From positions 186,001 through 250,000 of the forward strand of contig JAPXFQ010002104.1 in NCBI GenBank assembly GCA_028564705.1: a DNA stretch of 64,000 nt, written 5' to 3'. Positions within the stretch are counted from its first letter, which is position 1. Each line of letters begins with the position of its first letter. Positions 47,340-58,372 of this stretch are shown in pieces. The position numbers and the translations under genes were made by a program. The DNA comes from Apricaphanius iberus. Taxonomy: Eukaryota; Chordata; Actinopteri; Cyprinodontiformes; Aphaniidae. The notes under the pieces were generated by a model. It saw only the letters and a program-made list of their open reading frames with translations, searched no databases and was not told the DNA's origin.

Positions 47340-50300
47340 TGATAAATGTGTCCAACACACTATGGTTGCAGGTACAAACACTTAAAGATATTCATGTGAG
47401 TGTGTGATTTGCTGAATTACAAAAATAAAGTATACATGATTAGTATACATGACAGCTGATTTCTGTATCATATTCATTCCGGTCTGTGATACGATTGCAA
47501 ATGCATTATTTTTGAATTTGTTCCACCTGGATCTGAACATTAAAAAGTACTATGCTCTTCTTGCAATATCATTCTATGATCACAAGAGGGGGCTGTGCTC
47601 CCTGTAGTATCAGCACTGTAAGGATTGCAAAGAGTAATTCATTCATTAGTATGAGCTGTGCAAGGGCCAAACAATAGGCCCTATGCGCTGGGTATCTGCT
47701 TAACCAGTCAAGCCAGTCAGATGCTACAGATCAGTTTACACATAAGCTATGTAAGAAAATCTCTAAGAGTCAGATGTTGTGTATCACTCTTCTTTTGCCA
47801 AATCGGTGAGGCTGCACTAATAATGATCAATTATAAAAGGAAGAGGAGAAATTGTGTCGAGGTGTCAGGTGGTCCAGTCTCCTGAAAAACTGTTTTAGCA
47901 CCAACAAGAAGTTGCAAAGAAATTGCCAATGCTTCATTAGTGACCAACGGTTTGCTAGTTTTTGTAGTCTCACATTCTTGCCAACCATTTTGTTTCTTGT
48001 TTGTCCATCTGTTACTGGTAACAGGACCACAGTTATTCATACTGCTGGCAGATTTAGATATAAATGTATTTCATTCACCCAAGAAGTTTTCTGTATTATA
48101 GAAAATGGGACAGGATTCTGGGGCTGCGTGGTGGGACAGTGGTTAGCACTCTTGCCTTACAGCAAAAAGGTTGTGGGTTCACATCCAGGTCCAGGGCCTT
48201 TCTGCATGGAGTTTGCAAAAAAAAATTATCCAGTTGATTTGCATATATAGTCTAAAATAATCATTTTGGCACAATAAGGTCTTGCACTATGTTAAAGGTA
48301 ATCACCCAGCTATTGGTTTAATCACAAAACTTATATAAATGAACATCAATTTTGGGCAAATATTTATAAAAAAAAAAATCGTATTACCATAATAGGAAAA
48401 TTTGGTCCAGAGACAATAAATCGTATGTTGTTACTACAGGGAGCCTAATGGAGAGGATATGATTTTTTTTAAGTGACAGTGAGTAGTTTTTGCAGTACAT
48501 CGTTGAAAATAGCCATTAAAAACTTATGTAACGGACAGACAAAGCGCACGGAACACGGCCACTATTAAAACATTGATTTCCCCTCAAAATCCAAAAAAGT
48601 TTCGCCATAAATACATTTTTACCTCTTCAGTAGTTCCAAGAGATGAAAGAGAGACTGATGTGCCCGTAATGTTGCTGCAACTAGATAATTCTCAGGGAAT
48701 TGAGCGTTTGAAAAAAGCATAAGTTGGACCTCCGTTGTTGAGTTTCTTACTCGAAGAGTACAGCATGCATGTGATAATTTAGGTATGCACTGCCCCCTAC
48801 TGGCCGAAAATTACGCACTGTGCCTTTAAATACAATTCTTAAAATAAGAATACTCTCTTAATCGTTTTCTTTATTGGAGAAAAGACAACATTCTTCTGCC
48901 AAGTTTTGTGCAACAGTAACAAAAAGTATGAATGAGTAAATGGAGGGAACTTCTATAGCGCTTTTCTAGCAAGCTCGTGCGGAGACCTTTAGAGGGGCAG
49001 GTGCTCAAAACTAAAAAGGAGCACATTGAGCAATATATTTAAACAGTTTACAAAAGCATAACTTAGAGTATACCATCCCAAATATTCAACTAATCATCAA
49101 GTCTGTAATAGGTAATCATAAAATAATATATCAATATCATCAGATATCCTAAGAACCATGCAAAGTAGAACCAGCCTACTTTTTATTTGATGGAGAGGAA
49201 CGTTGCTGTTGAGCTTCTGAGCTTTGTTAATCTGCAGCTTTTTGTCTTCAACATGAATATTCAGAAGGAAACAACAGGTAAACATTGTAAAATTAAATAA
49301 CAGAAAAAGATTCTAGAGATGCTTTTAGCAGCAAGTATAGTTATTAAGGAGTTAACAATAGGCCTAATTGCACATTACCAGTACCTGCTGATTTCCCTGC
49401 AGAATATTTTTTTTTTTTTATGATTCTCTTGTATGTAGCCTCTTTCGCCTTCCCATCAACCCTGATCACATTCTCTGTCTCTGAGAAAGAAAATAATCCT
49501 TACATCTTGATGCAGCGACCATGTTTTTTTGTGTTTTTATGAACATTTTTTTCCCACTGAAACTGATACAGGAAGAGAGCATGTAACTGAGAAAAGGCTA
49601 ATTAAACACATCACAAACACAGGGTATACCGGTTAAACTGGTTCAACAATCTTGAAATCATTGAGAAAAAACATAAACAGGGAATGCGGTTTTCCCCTGT
49701 TCAATAACAGAACAGTAACAGAAGAACATATCAAAGAGCATTATCTAAAACAAGATATATACCATTCAATTTATTTTACTTTATATGTTTTACTATCCTC
49801 AGGTGAAAATGCAGTCTTGGCTTTTTAAAAGATAAGGTTGATACTTAAATCTTGAATCAAACAGGATATGGCCCTGCAATAAAATTGAAATTTGTGCTGT
49901 TTCTTTTTTAAATACTCAGTTTTCCTTTTAAAAAAAACAGTATTTGAGGTGACATATACACAGGTGTGCCAGTCCACACTAAGATTACCTCCTAGTTTGC
50001 TTATTTATCTGTTGGTCAACCTTTATTTGAAGACAAATTGATAGTACATTTACATTTTTGGTTCACCCTCCTCTCTAGTTTCACCTAACGTTACCGGATC
50101 TGAGCTGGTGTAGACCCTTTACATCTAAACAAAGGTTTGGCCCATAGCCTTTACAGCTCACTTCTAAAATTGTCATAAACAGTAGCAGAAAATATCCACA
50201 GTGCCAACAATTTGGAGTGGAGCAGGTATGAAAAGCCAGACATGCCACAATTCAATTAAACAGTAGTACAACACCTGAGAACAAAAAGTGCACACTAAAC

Positions 50301-51130
50301 AATCCAAACAAAAAATAAATTAACAATAAAACATTGTGTGCAAAATAATATACTGTAAAATGGGATTCACATAAATACACTACATACACAAAATATTGAT
50401 GTAAGCAATATCTTTGTCAAAGTATTGTTATTGATAGAGGTGGCAAAAACTGTTCAAAAATATAGACATTATAAAAAAAATTTCGCCCCATATTTGGTGC
50501 CCCACACTAGATGGCGTTATGATGCGTCTTTGGGGGAAAAACAGGTATATAGGGTATTTACAGAACTGTCAGGTTTATGGCCATTAAAGTTTTAATTACT
50601 CTTAGTTTATAATCTGTGTGAATGACATTTTTATTTGTCAATAATAAACTTATGTTGAATGTAGTGGCGCAAAATTAAGACATGCTTTTTAGAAGTGCTA
50701 AAAATAGACGCTAATATAGCCGGCGCAAACATGTTTATGTTTAGTAAATCATACCGTGCCTGCATCGCCTACGTATTTGCCTATTCTCCTCCCAATATTT
50801 TGTGTCTTCTTACAGAAACGCCCAGATTGCATATTCATCGAGGGTAAAGGGGCAAATCTGTGTTTTCAGTCAGCTTTTGGCCGAGAGATCATAGCGGTAT
50901 GAATGAGTAAAAAAAAATTCAAACTGACAAAAAATGTCAGCACAGTACCTATGATTCTATCCATCCTTCTACCAGGAGGAGAACTTTTCAGCCTAGATTA
51001 AGATAGTTCCTACTTTAAATTTAATTTTTTTAAATTACAACCTTGACCAAACAAAGAAAAAACACCAAAGGCAAATAAAAGCAGTAAATAAAATAAATAC
51101 AACCATGTTTTTTTCCAAAGATTAATGTGA
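47340..51130. other. Non-coding stretch with repeat fragments
   Basis: No coding exon supported. It holds the SINE fragment at 48116, a fragment of the 21908-type SINE near 48930-48975 and AT-rich single-copy sequence. A patch at 50690-50890 (CCGGCGC..., GCCCAGATTGCATATTCATCG) reads like part of a transposon but has no clear ends. Confidence 0.4.
48116..48225 (+). mobile_element. tRNA-like repeat fragment (SINE or transposon head)
   Basis: GTGGGACAGTGGTTAGCACT (A-box-like) and GGTTGTGGGTTCACATCC (B-box-like), then GGCCTTTCTGCATGGAGTTTGC. These words are common in teleost repeats. The 3' part is missing and replaced by an A run. Confidence 0.55.
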
Positions 51131-51133
51131 GCT

Positions 51134-51496
51134 TTAAACCTTGGAACAAATGAAATTTAATTCCTCTGTATCATTTTTTTTTAAACCACCTATGCTGTCC
51201 TCCTCCTGTCTCCATGGCTCCGGACATGTCACAGTCATCCATCGGTTCATCTGAGGCCCAGTTCTTATAACTGACCACCTCATGACTGACCCAGAACCAG
51301 AAATCCAGAGTACAGGTGTAGCGCAGTCCTATCCAGACATAATCAGTGGAGGCCTTCTTGGCTTTCTCCTGGACCCATCTCTGCTCATCCAGGTTAGTGA
51401 TGGTGACCAGGTCATGGTACTGATCTCTGCAGTAGTATAAGGCATCCTCCCAGTTCATCTTCTTTTTGATCAGGATCACTTTATCTGTCACAGAAT
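51134..51496 (-). pseudogene. C-type lectin domain exon, broken by one base
   Basis: Fish-type CTLD, normally a carbohydrate-binding extracellular module. The exon starts after an acceptor (CTGCAG) at 51497-51499. It reads VTDKVILIKKKMNWEDALYYCRD, then DLVTITN, VQEKAKKA, YVWIGLRY and YKNWASDEPMDDCDMSG, then GGQHRWF. The frame then meets TGA at 51171 because the A tract at 51174-51182 has nine A on the coding strand. In the neighbouring frame the domain end reads KNDTEELNFICSKV and stops at 51134, which is the expected last cysteine and C-terminus. So one base is extra or lost. No signal-peptide exon was identified; a 22-nt candidate exon with good borders (ATTTTGTTCCC...ACAGAG) is near 51713-51734. 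Confidence 0.8.
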
Positions 51497-52054
51497 CTGC
51501 AGATTATCTTTCACATCTTTATTCAATCAGGCTTTTTTAATCCACACATGAATAGCCCAGGTAAACTGTTGGTGTGATCACTAAACAGAAGCTGAACTTT
51601 ACCGTTTCATAATTTCAATATTTAAAAATGATGTAAACATGTTTCACAAGAGAGCTTTTCATAAACCATGAAGAGGAAGGAAAATATGAAGATGAACCAA
51701 CCTCTGTAGCCTGGGAACAAAATCTAAATAAAAGTAAAACTATGACAGCTTTTGTTCAGCATTGCGTGCTGCTGGTGAGGATGCAGTAGTACACATAGAG
51801 GATAATCTCACTGTTAGTTATAGTTTTCACCTTCTATTACGTATTAGCCTTTTAAATAAAACTTGCGACAGACAACAAACAGAACAAACAAATGACAGTG
51901 TGCGAAAAGCAGTTATAATCTGAAAGCTTCTCTTTATTCAGCAGCTTTGATTAAATGTCAGGAGATTCTGACAGGAAATCCAGGGAAAACTTTATTGATA
52001 AAGTTTTTATTCAGAATTTGTGTTACATATGTGTTTTACTGTTTTATTAAGCAG

Positions 52055-52484
52055 TATATAGGTTTTCTTTTTAAAGACAAGTTTTTTTTTTTTTTTCAAA
52101 GGATGGAACCTACCTGCTAACAGTTTCGACTGCTCGCCGCAGTCTTCCTCAGAGCGTCATCTGACGTGTTGCCGTCATGTCATTTATCAGCTGGGCTGGT
52201 CTGGAGGTGTGTCGCTCCACACCCCCAGACCAGCCGGGTTTCCCCACTCCGTCGCTGAAGGATGGAATCCCAGGTGTGAGCCAGGGTGTACGCCCCCTCA
52301 TCCCTGTGTCGCTCGCCTGCTTCCGTATCTCAATCGAGATCCGGAAGCAACGACACGACAGCAACACGTCAGATGACGCTCTGAGGAAGACTGCAGCAAG
52401 CAGTCGAAACTGTTAGCAGGTACGTTCCATCCTTTGGAAAAAAAAACAAAAAAACCTTGTCTTTATAAAGAAAACCTATATATT
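52055..52484. mobile_element. Fold-back element with ~120-bp inverted arms and inner hairpins
   Basis: The left arm runs from TATATAGGTTTTCTTTTTAA through GGATGGAACCTACCTGCTAA to CGTCATCTGACGTGTTGC. The right arm (52357-52484) is its reverse complement with few mismatches. Between the arms lie two more hairpins: GGCTGGTCTGG with CCAGACCAGCC (52194-52235), and CTTCCG.ATCTC with GAGAT.CGGAAG (52319-52347). There is no ORF of interest. The GC-rich centre contrasts with the AT-rich flanks. Confidence 0.8.
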
Positions 52485-52544
52485 GTTTGAAATGAAGACA
52501 AAAATGAACATAGTCAACTTGTTTTACTAAGCCTTTAATTCTCT

Positions 52545-52800
52545 TTATTGACCGTGGCCGTCACGGGTTAGGAGTTCAGTTTGTAATCCGAAAGATTCTG
52601 GCTCGAGCAACAGCCCTTACTGCCTCATTTTTTGTGTCCTTGGGCAAGACACTTTACCCGTTGCCTAATGGGGGTGGTCAGAGGGCCCGGTGGTGCCAGT
52701 GTCCGGCAGCCTCGTCTCTGTCGGTGCTTCCTAGGGCAGCTGTGGTACCATCCCCTGTGCGTGAATGGGTGAATGACTGAATGTAGTGTGAACAAGGGCT
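52545..52800 (+). mobile_element. tRNA-derived SINE
   Basis: The tRNA-like head is GTGGCCGTCACGGGTTAGGAG with TCTGGCTCGAGC in B-box position. The body CCTTGGGCAAGACACTTTACC then GGTGGTCAGAGGGCCCGGTG, and GCGTGAATGGGTGAATGACT near the 3' end, are typical of teleost SINEs. The 3' end runs into GGGG/CCCC-rich sequence at 52805-52840. Confidence 0.7.
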
Positions 52801-52950
52801 CAGATGGGGTGGGGGACAGGGGGGTCTGTCCCCCCCTAGATTCAGATCGATCCTGATCCGTCCCCAAAACTTATAAGGCAAATAAGAAACAAAAAATGGA
52901 CGTTACGCGCTTTAAGCTCCTTTTTCCGATTACTTTGAAAGCAGCACAAT

Positions 52951-53308
52951 GTAACCCGATACCGACTCTGGAGGCCTCAGTGAGAGGAGCAGTAGCCGTT
53001 GAGCCCAGATGCTTGGTTCACAATGGCCGCTGTCAGGAAAACCGAGCTCTATCTGCTGCTACACCTGTTCACACCAGATGCACATTTCTCTGCGGCGGTC
53101 GACAAGCGCATCTGCTCAGCTTTATTCAGAGCTATTTTTTTCATCGTGGCTAAGTAAATAACCTCCTAAAGTAATTACTTTACCCGATACCGACTCAGTG
53201 AGAGGAGCAGGAGCCGTTGAGTCCAGATGTTTGGTTCACACCAGCCGCGGTCAGGAAAACCGAGCTCTATCTATCATGGCTAAGTAAATAACCTCCTAAA
53301 ATAATTAC
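52951..53308. repeat. Direct tandem duplication, unequal copies
   Basis: Copy 1 (52951-53177) and copy 2 (53184-53308) share CCCGATACCGACTC, CAGTGAGAGGAGCAG, GGAAAACCGAGCTCTATCT and GGCTAAGTAAATAACCTCC. Copy 2 lacks ~100 bp present in copy 1 between CTCTATCT and the GTGGCTAAG end. No reading frame is maintained. Confidence 0.8.
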
Positions 53309-53359
53309 GCCACGTTTCCGTTACCAGGAAGTTTGTACATTTCTTTTAAAAAATCAGAC

Positions 53360-54128
53360 AGCCGCAGCTGATCCAGAACGCTGCTGCTCGTGTTCTCACT
53401 AGAACCAATAAAATAGAGCACATGACCTCAGTTCTAAAGTCCTTATGCTGCATTCCATTTGCCTCAGAAACTCGGGCGTCTGAGTTGCTGTACACGAGAA
53501 CGTGACGTCATTCCCGACTTAAAGCGTTCTAGTTTGTCTCGCTTCACTCCGAGTCGGAAAGTACACGGACGCTTTGAGGGCAGCAGCTGTCGAAGGGCGG
53601 GCTAGTTATTGCTATTGTTGTTAGCGACGTACAGTGGCATCTTTAGCAGACCAGCGTGAAAAACAAAGCTGTGCATTGTTTTGCATGCACAGCAAGGCCG
53701 TGGAATGTATAGATTGGTGACCGGATTAAAGCAGAAATGTAGTCAAGTGTTTAAGAGCATTTAAAAACCACATCGAAATGACCAACTGTACAAATACAAA
53801 GAAATTATATCTCAACTACGGGCGCAGCCATCTTTGTTTCCAACTTGCCCTCCCTCTACTCGCTCTACTCTGAGAGCTCTGAGTTGGAGCTCGTATATTC
53901 CGACCTAAAGGGGGCGTGTCGCTGTGAAATGACACGAGACAACTGCGAGATTTCCGACTTCCCAAATCGGAAAGGTTAACTGGAATGCAGCATTACACTG
54001 GCTCCCTGTAGCTCAGAGCATAGACTTCAAAGTGCGTTTCTTAGTCTATAAATCATTGAATGGGTTAGCACCAGAATACATTAAAGATCTGCTATCACGG
54101 TACAAACCATCCAGATCACTCAGGTCCT
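53360..54128 (+). mobile_element. L2-type LINE fragment (end of reverse-transcriptase ORF), split by a MITE
   Basis: The left half encodes LIQNAAARVLTRTNKIEH and TSVLKSL. The right half encodes HWLPVAQSIDFKVRFLVYKS, then NGLAPEYIKDLLSRYKPSRS. Both lie in one frame once the MITE at 53446-53992 and one TTA duplicate are left out. The fragment stops inside the ORF at about 54128, where it joins the remnant of a coiled-coil exon. A normal LINE insertion would carry the 3' end to the junction, so a later deletion or rearrangement is likely. Confidence 0.85.
53446..53992. mobile_element. Harbinger-type MITE (547 bp) nested in the L2
   Basis: Ends are TGCTGCATTCCA and TGGAATGCAGCA, perfect inverted repeats of 12 bp. 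They are flanked by the 3-bp duplication TTA (53443-53445 and 53993-53995), the signature of PIF/Harbinger insertion. Internal inverted words such as CGACTT/AAGTCG continue the symmetry. No ORF. Confidence 0.9.
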
Positions 54129-57100
54129 CCAGCTCCAGTTTACTGATGTCACCAAGATGGAACTGGAAGAAAAACTGGAAGCGATTGAGAAAAACGCTGA
54201 AGGTAAGTTTGTCCACGTGCCGCATTCACTGATTTAGAGTTGTTCACATAGTGGCTAGACGACACAATTGAAAGCAAATTCATCACTTATTTGATGTTAA
54301 TGTGAAAATGAAAAAGAATCATCCATCATGTCTATTCCAAGTATGCAACTTGTAACCTATAACAGCAACAACATGTTTTTAGACATTTATAAATCGACGG
54401 CAGATCCAACAAAGTTATTTATGTGCTGGAGACAAAATCTGACTCTTAATCATATTCATAAAGCTACCGTTATGTCTTGATGTAAATCCATTTTCAGTTA
54501 GGTTTCCAAATAGGTTTTTTTACTTGCTTTATATGTGTTGAAAAAAACTGGATATTTAGGGATTTAGATGGGGACAGAAACAGCTCAGTTAATACCCCTG
54601 ACGACAAAAAGCCTTTTCACTTATAAAAAAAACAGGATATCTGTCTTCCAGAAGAATTAACTTTGCCGGCCCATAGTCAAAAAAAGTAAAAAGTTGAATC
54701 CTTGCAGCTATCCATTTATCTTTTATAACCAGCAAATCCAAATCCTTGCAGGGCTCCAAAGGCCTGGTGTAAAGGTTTGAGCCAAAAAATGATTCATAGC
54801 CCTGCAAAATTTGAATTTGTTGCAGTTTCTCTAAACCAATATGTTTACCTCTAATAGGAGACAGGCATTTGCAGGCATTTGCAGAGCATACTAAAGCAAC
54901 ATAAAAGCGGTTTCAACTTGGAAAAGAGGATTTTTCCATTTTAATTTCCATTTTATTGGCTGTTGAAAATTTTCATTTCAATTCATAATAATAAATGAAA
55001 AGCTTTTAATGGCATTAAAATAAATAAAACCCTTGTAAATGTTAAACAGTGTTTTGCATATTTCCAGTGGCATTTTGACTAGTTTTAGAGATGAGCATGT
55101 AAGTTTTCAAAAGGGGAAAGTCTCTTTGCCATCACCCTGACTGTTAACTCCAGGCTTATACAAAAATTATAGTATTACTTCCAGTCAGAAGAAAGATTGT
55201 GGTAAAATTATGAAAAGGTGATTGATTGAACCTTCATGCAATGCTGATAGCAGATTGATTTTTTTGACTTGTTTTTAACAAAAAAGCCAAGATTGATCAT
55301 CTCAAGATGGAAACTAAAGATTCATTCAATGAGACTAAAACACTGCTGAGTTCATACGAGAAGGAACTTTCCCACCTAAACTCAACAACTCGGAGACTCG
55401 GAGTCAATCTTGAGTCCCGACTGAACGTCACTAAGAACGACCTTGAAGATAAACTGGAGAGAGTCCAGAAAAACACCGAAGGTATTTTTAAAATTAGCAG
55501 AACCACATTCCATGGGCATTTTAACATCAACCCTGTCAATTTTATGCATTATGTGAACCAGTGTTATTAAATATTCTTCAACATTAATACGATTATTCCT
55601 TATCCAAATCTTCTAACTTATTTAACCTGCATTTTAAGTTCTTAGCAACAAACTGCACAACCAAAAAACTGACCTGGATCACAAAATCACCAGCAAATTC
55701 AACAAAGTTTTTCTTGAGCTGGAAACACAAAATGCCACAATGAACCATCTAATTGGTCAACTTGAAGGTAGGTGTAGATATCTGTTGTATTTATGAAAGT
55801 TTTATAATGTGTATGTTTCACAGTCTAAACTGTAAGGATATGTAGTAAAAGTGAAAATGACAAAGATTGAACTTTTTTACCTGTTTCTTTTTTGGACAAA
55901 ACAGCCAAACTTGAAAATCTTGAGACGGAAATCGAGGCTTCATTCAACGACTCTGAAAACTTACTGGAAACACACAAAACTGAACTTTGCCACCTTAATC
56001 GAACAGCCCGGGATCTTGAAGTAAAATTGGAATCCCAGCTGGATGCGACCAAGACTGACCTCAAAAACAAACTTGAGATGATTCAGGAAACCACTGACGG
56101 TAATTATCCAATTAATTAATTATTTAATAGTACATTGAGTCTTTTCTATAGAATATATATGTATGATATAAACCAGATTTGTGAAAAGTTTTGCTTGCTT
56201 TCATGGTGTTCATATGGACGTATAACGGCACATTATAGGTGTTAATAATTAATCATTTGTGTTAACATTTGCACCCTTTCTTGGATATGAAAGCCAAAAT
56301 AGTACATTTGGAGACGGAAAGTGAAGCTTCATTACACAACACTAAAACACTGCTGGACTTATACAAGAATCAGCTTTCCCGCCTAAACTCAACAACTTGG
56401 GACCTCTGACTCCATCTTGAATCCCGGCTGAACGTCACCAAGTTTGAACTTAAAGACAACTACAGACTATTATATTAAAGAGTGAGGTACTTTTTTTTTT
56501 ATTAATTAATTAATACATTTTTTTGTAAATGACTGCATGTACAAGTATGGATAAATATATGTCAAAGGTTTAATCTGAAACCACACCTTTACCAGGGTCT
56601 AATTGGCACATGATTTAACAATATATCTATATTTTAAAATGACCTATACTTATTGTCGTAGAGCTGACCAGGTCCGCAAACAACCATAAAGCTGACATTA
56701 CTGTCTTGAAGAATGAAGTTTATAAACTGGAGAAGCATCAAGAAAGATTTGGTGGAAACTTCAGTGACATTGAGGGCAGACTTGACGTAACTGAGAGGCT
56801 GCTGACTGACAAAAAAGCCCAACTTGAAAATCTGGAGACAGAAACTGAAGCTGCCTTCAACAGCTTTAAAATCCTTCTGAACTCATACAAGGAGGAACTT
56901 TCCCACTTAAAGTCAACGGCCCAGGAGCTTGAAGTCAAAGTTGAAGCCCAACTGAACGTCACCAGGAAGGACCTTGAAGATAAACTTGAGACAATTCAGA
57001 AAAACACTGAAGGTAAAATAAATAAAATCCCACCTTTCTGATTTTGACGATTTTTACTGTCTAAAATCTTTTAACATATTCCATATGCTTATTCTTTCAC

Positions 57101-58372
57101 CTGTGTTTAACTGTGTCAAGTCCTCAGTACGAAATTACACCACGAAAAATCTGTACTTGGCTCCAAAATTGAGATTTTGAACAACAGTATTAATGAACTT
57201 AAGTTGCAAAATCTCACATTCAGCCTTCGCTTGAACCAAATTGCAGGTATGTATAAATATAATTAAGCATTTTGATAGGATTTCTTTAACACACTATGAT
57301 TATTTCTGGAGGTGTAAATTGTAATAAATATATTTTTTAATAATAACAAAAAAGAAAAACAGGAAACGATGAGAATTCAAAAGATCAATTTGTTTCAATG
57401 CTACTATAATAACTTTAACAACTTGAAACTAACCAATCTTTTTACTTCATTTAGTTCAAAACAAAGTTGCCTTTTTAGCAACCTTCATCGAGTCCACCCA
57501 TTCGTTCACTGGACCTTACTCTCCTGGTTACAGCAATATCCTTAAATTTGACAGAGTCTTCACAAATATTGTCAATGCCTACGACAAAACGACAGGTATG
57601 ACCCGTGATTTTAATGTGAAGTTTTAAGCTAGCTTGTTAACGTCAAAACGACAGGTATGACCCTTGATTTTAATGTGAAGTTTTAAGCTAGCTTGTTAAT
57701 GTTAAAACGACAGGTATGACCCTTGATTTTAATGTGAAGTTTTAAGCTAGCTTGTTAACGTCAAAACGACAGGTATGACCCTTGATTTTAATGTGAAGTT
57801 TTAAGCTAGCTTGTTAACGTCAAAACGACAGGTATGACCCTTGATTTTAATGTGAAGTTTTAAGCTAGCTTGTTAATGACAAAACGACAGGTATGACCCT
57901 TGATTTTAATGTGAACTTTTTAAGCTAGCTTGTTAACGACAAAACGACAGGTATGACCCTTGATTTTAATGTGAAGTTTTAAGCTAGCTTGTTAATGACA
58001 GCACAAGGCATTGATTGTTGTCATAGAGGCTTCATGGCATACAGTCAGAATCTATATCCAGAAACAGTTAGAGCATTGATGGGCCTATTCTCGTCCTCCA
58101 CAGGGATCTTCACAGCTCCAGTGGACGGTGTTTATCAGTTCAGCTTCATGACTTTCGGTTACAACAGCCACACGTCGGGAGCCATCTTGGTTAAGAATGG
58201 AATTTACCAAGTGAGCACCTGGGAGTTCACGGGACCGGACGCCAGTGATACAACCAGCAACTCAGTGATTCTTGAGATGAAAACCGGAGATTGTGTTAAC
58301 ATAATTTTGTGGCAGGGTGGTAAAATACACATGAGTGTCTTCAGTGGCTTCCTCATCTTCCCATTGGTCTGA
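54129..58372 (+). CDS. Coiled-coil plus C1q-domain secreted-type protein, 5' end missing
   Basis: C1q-domain proteins trimerise and act in pattern recognition or as extracellular ligands; this fish subclass has long coiled coils before C1q. Exons: ~54129-54202 (3' remnant only), 55287-55481, 55639-55767, 55905-56099, 56662-57012, 57121-57246, 57455-57595 and 58104-58372 (TGA). All junctions are phase 1 with GT-AG borders and lengths divisible by three, so exons can be duplicated or skipped without breaking frame. Two exon types alternate. The ~65-codon type ends in LNVTKNDLEDKLE...; the ~43-codon type starts VLS.KLH. Exon 56662-57012 fuses a short type to a long type without an intron. The C1q domain runs from NKVAFLATF and VFTNIVNAYDKTTG to IFTAPVDGVYQFSFMTFG and FSGFLIFPLV. 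No signal peptide was found, because the first exon half is replaced by L2 sequence; the gene may be a pseudogene. Confidence 0.82.
56294..56485 (+). pseudogene. Dead copy of the 65-codon coiled-coil exon
   Basis: It has an acceptor (GATATGAAAG) and reads AKIVHLETESEASL then TLLDLYKNQLSRLNST, matching the exons at 55287 and 55905. It then has an in-frame TGA (TGGGACCTCTGA) at 56407-56409. The 3' end (RLNVTKFELKDN) loses the conserved end and the GTAAG donor. It is probably skipped in any mature mRNA. Confidence 0.8.
57596..57999 (+). repeat. 59-bp minisatellite duplicating a 5' splice site
   Basis: Seven units of 59-60 bp, each starting GTATGACC and ending AAAACGACAG, i.e. the last bases of exon 57455-57595 plus its donor. 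GT dinucleotides in the same context occur at 57596, 57655, 57714, 57773, 57832, 57891 and 57951. It fills almost the whole intron before the final C1q exon. Units are nearly identical, so the expansion is recent. Confidence 0.95.

Noticed and set aside
52149..52416. Short ORFs on both strands in the fold-back element
   Set aside because: They mirror each other because of the inverted arms and have no domain.
57596..57999. Regular 59-bp repeats considered as a CRISPR-like array
   Set aside because: Units are contiguous with no unique spacers, in a vertebrate intron; this is a minisatellite.
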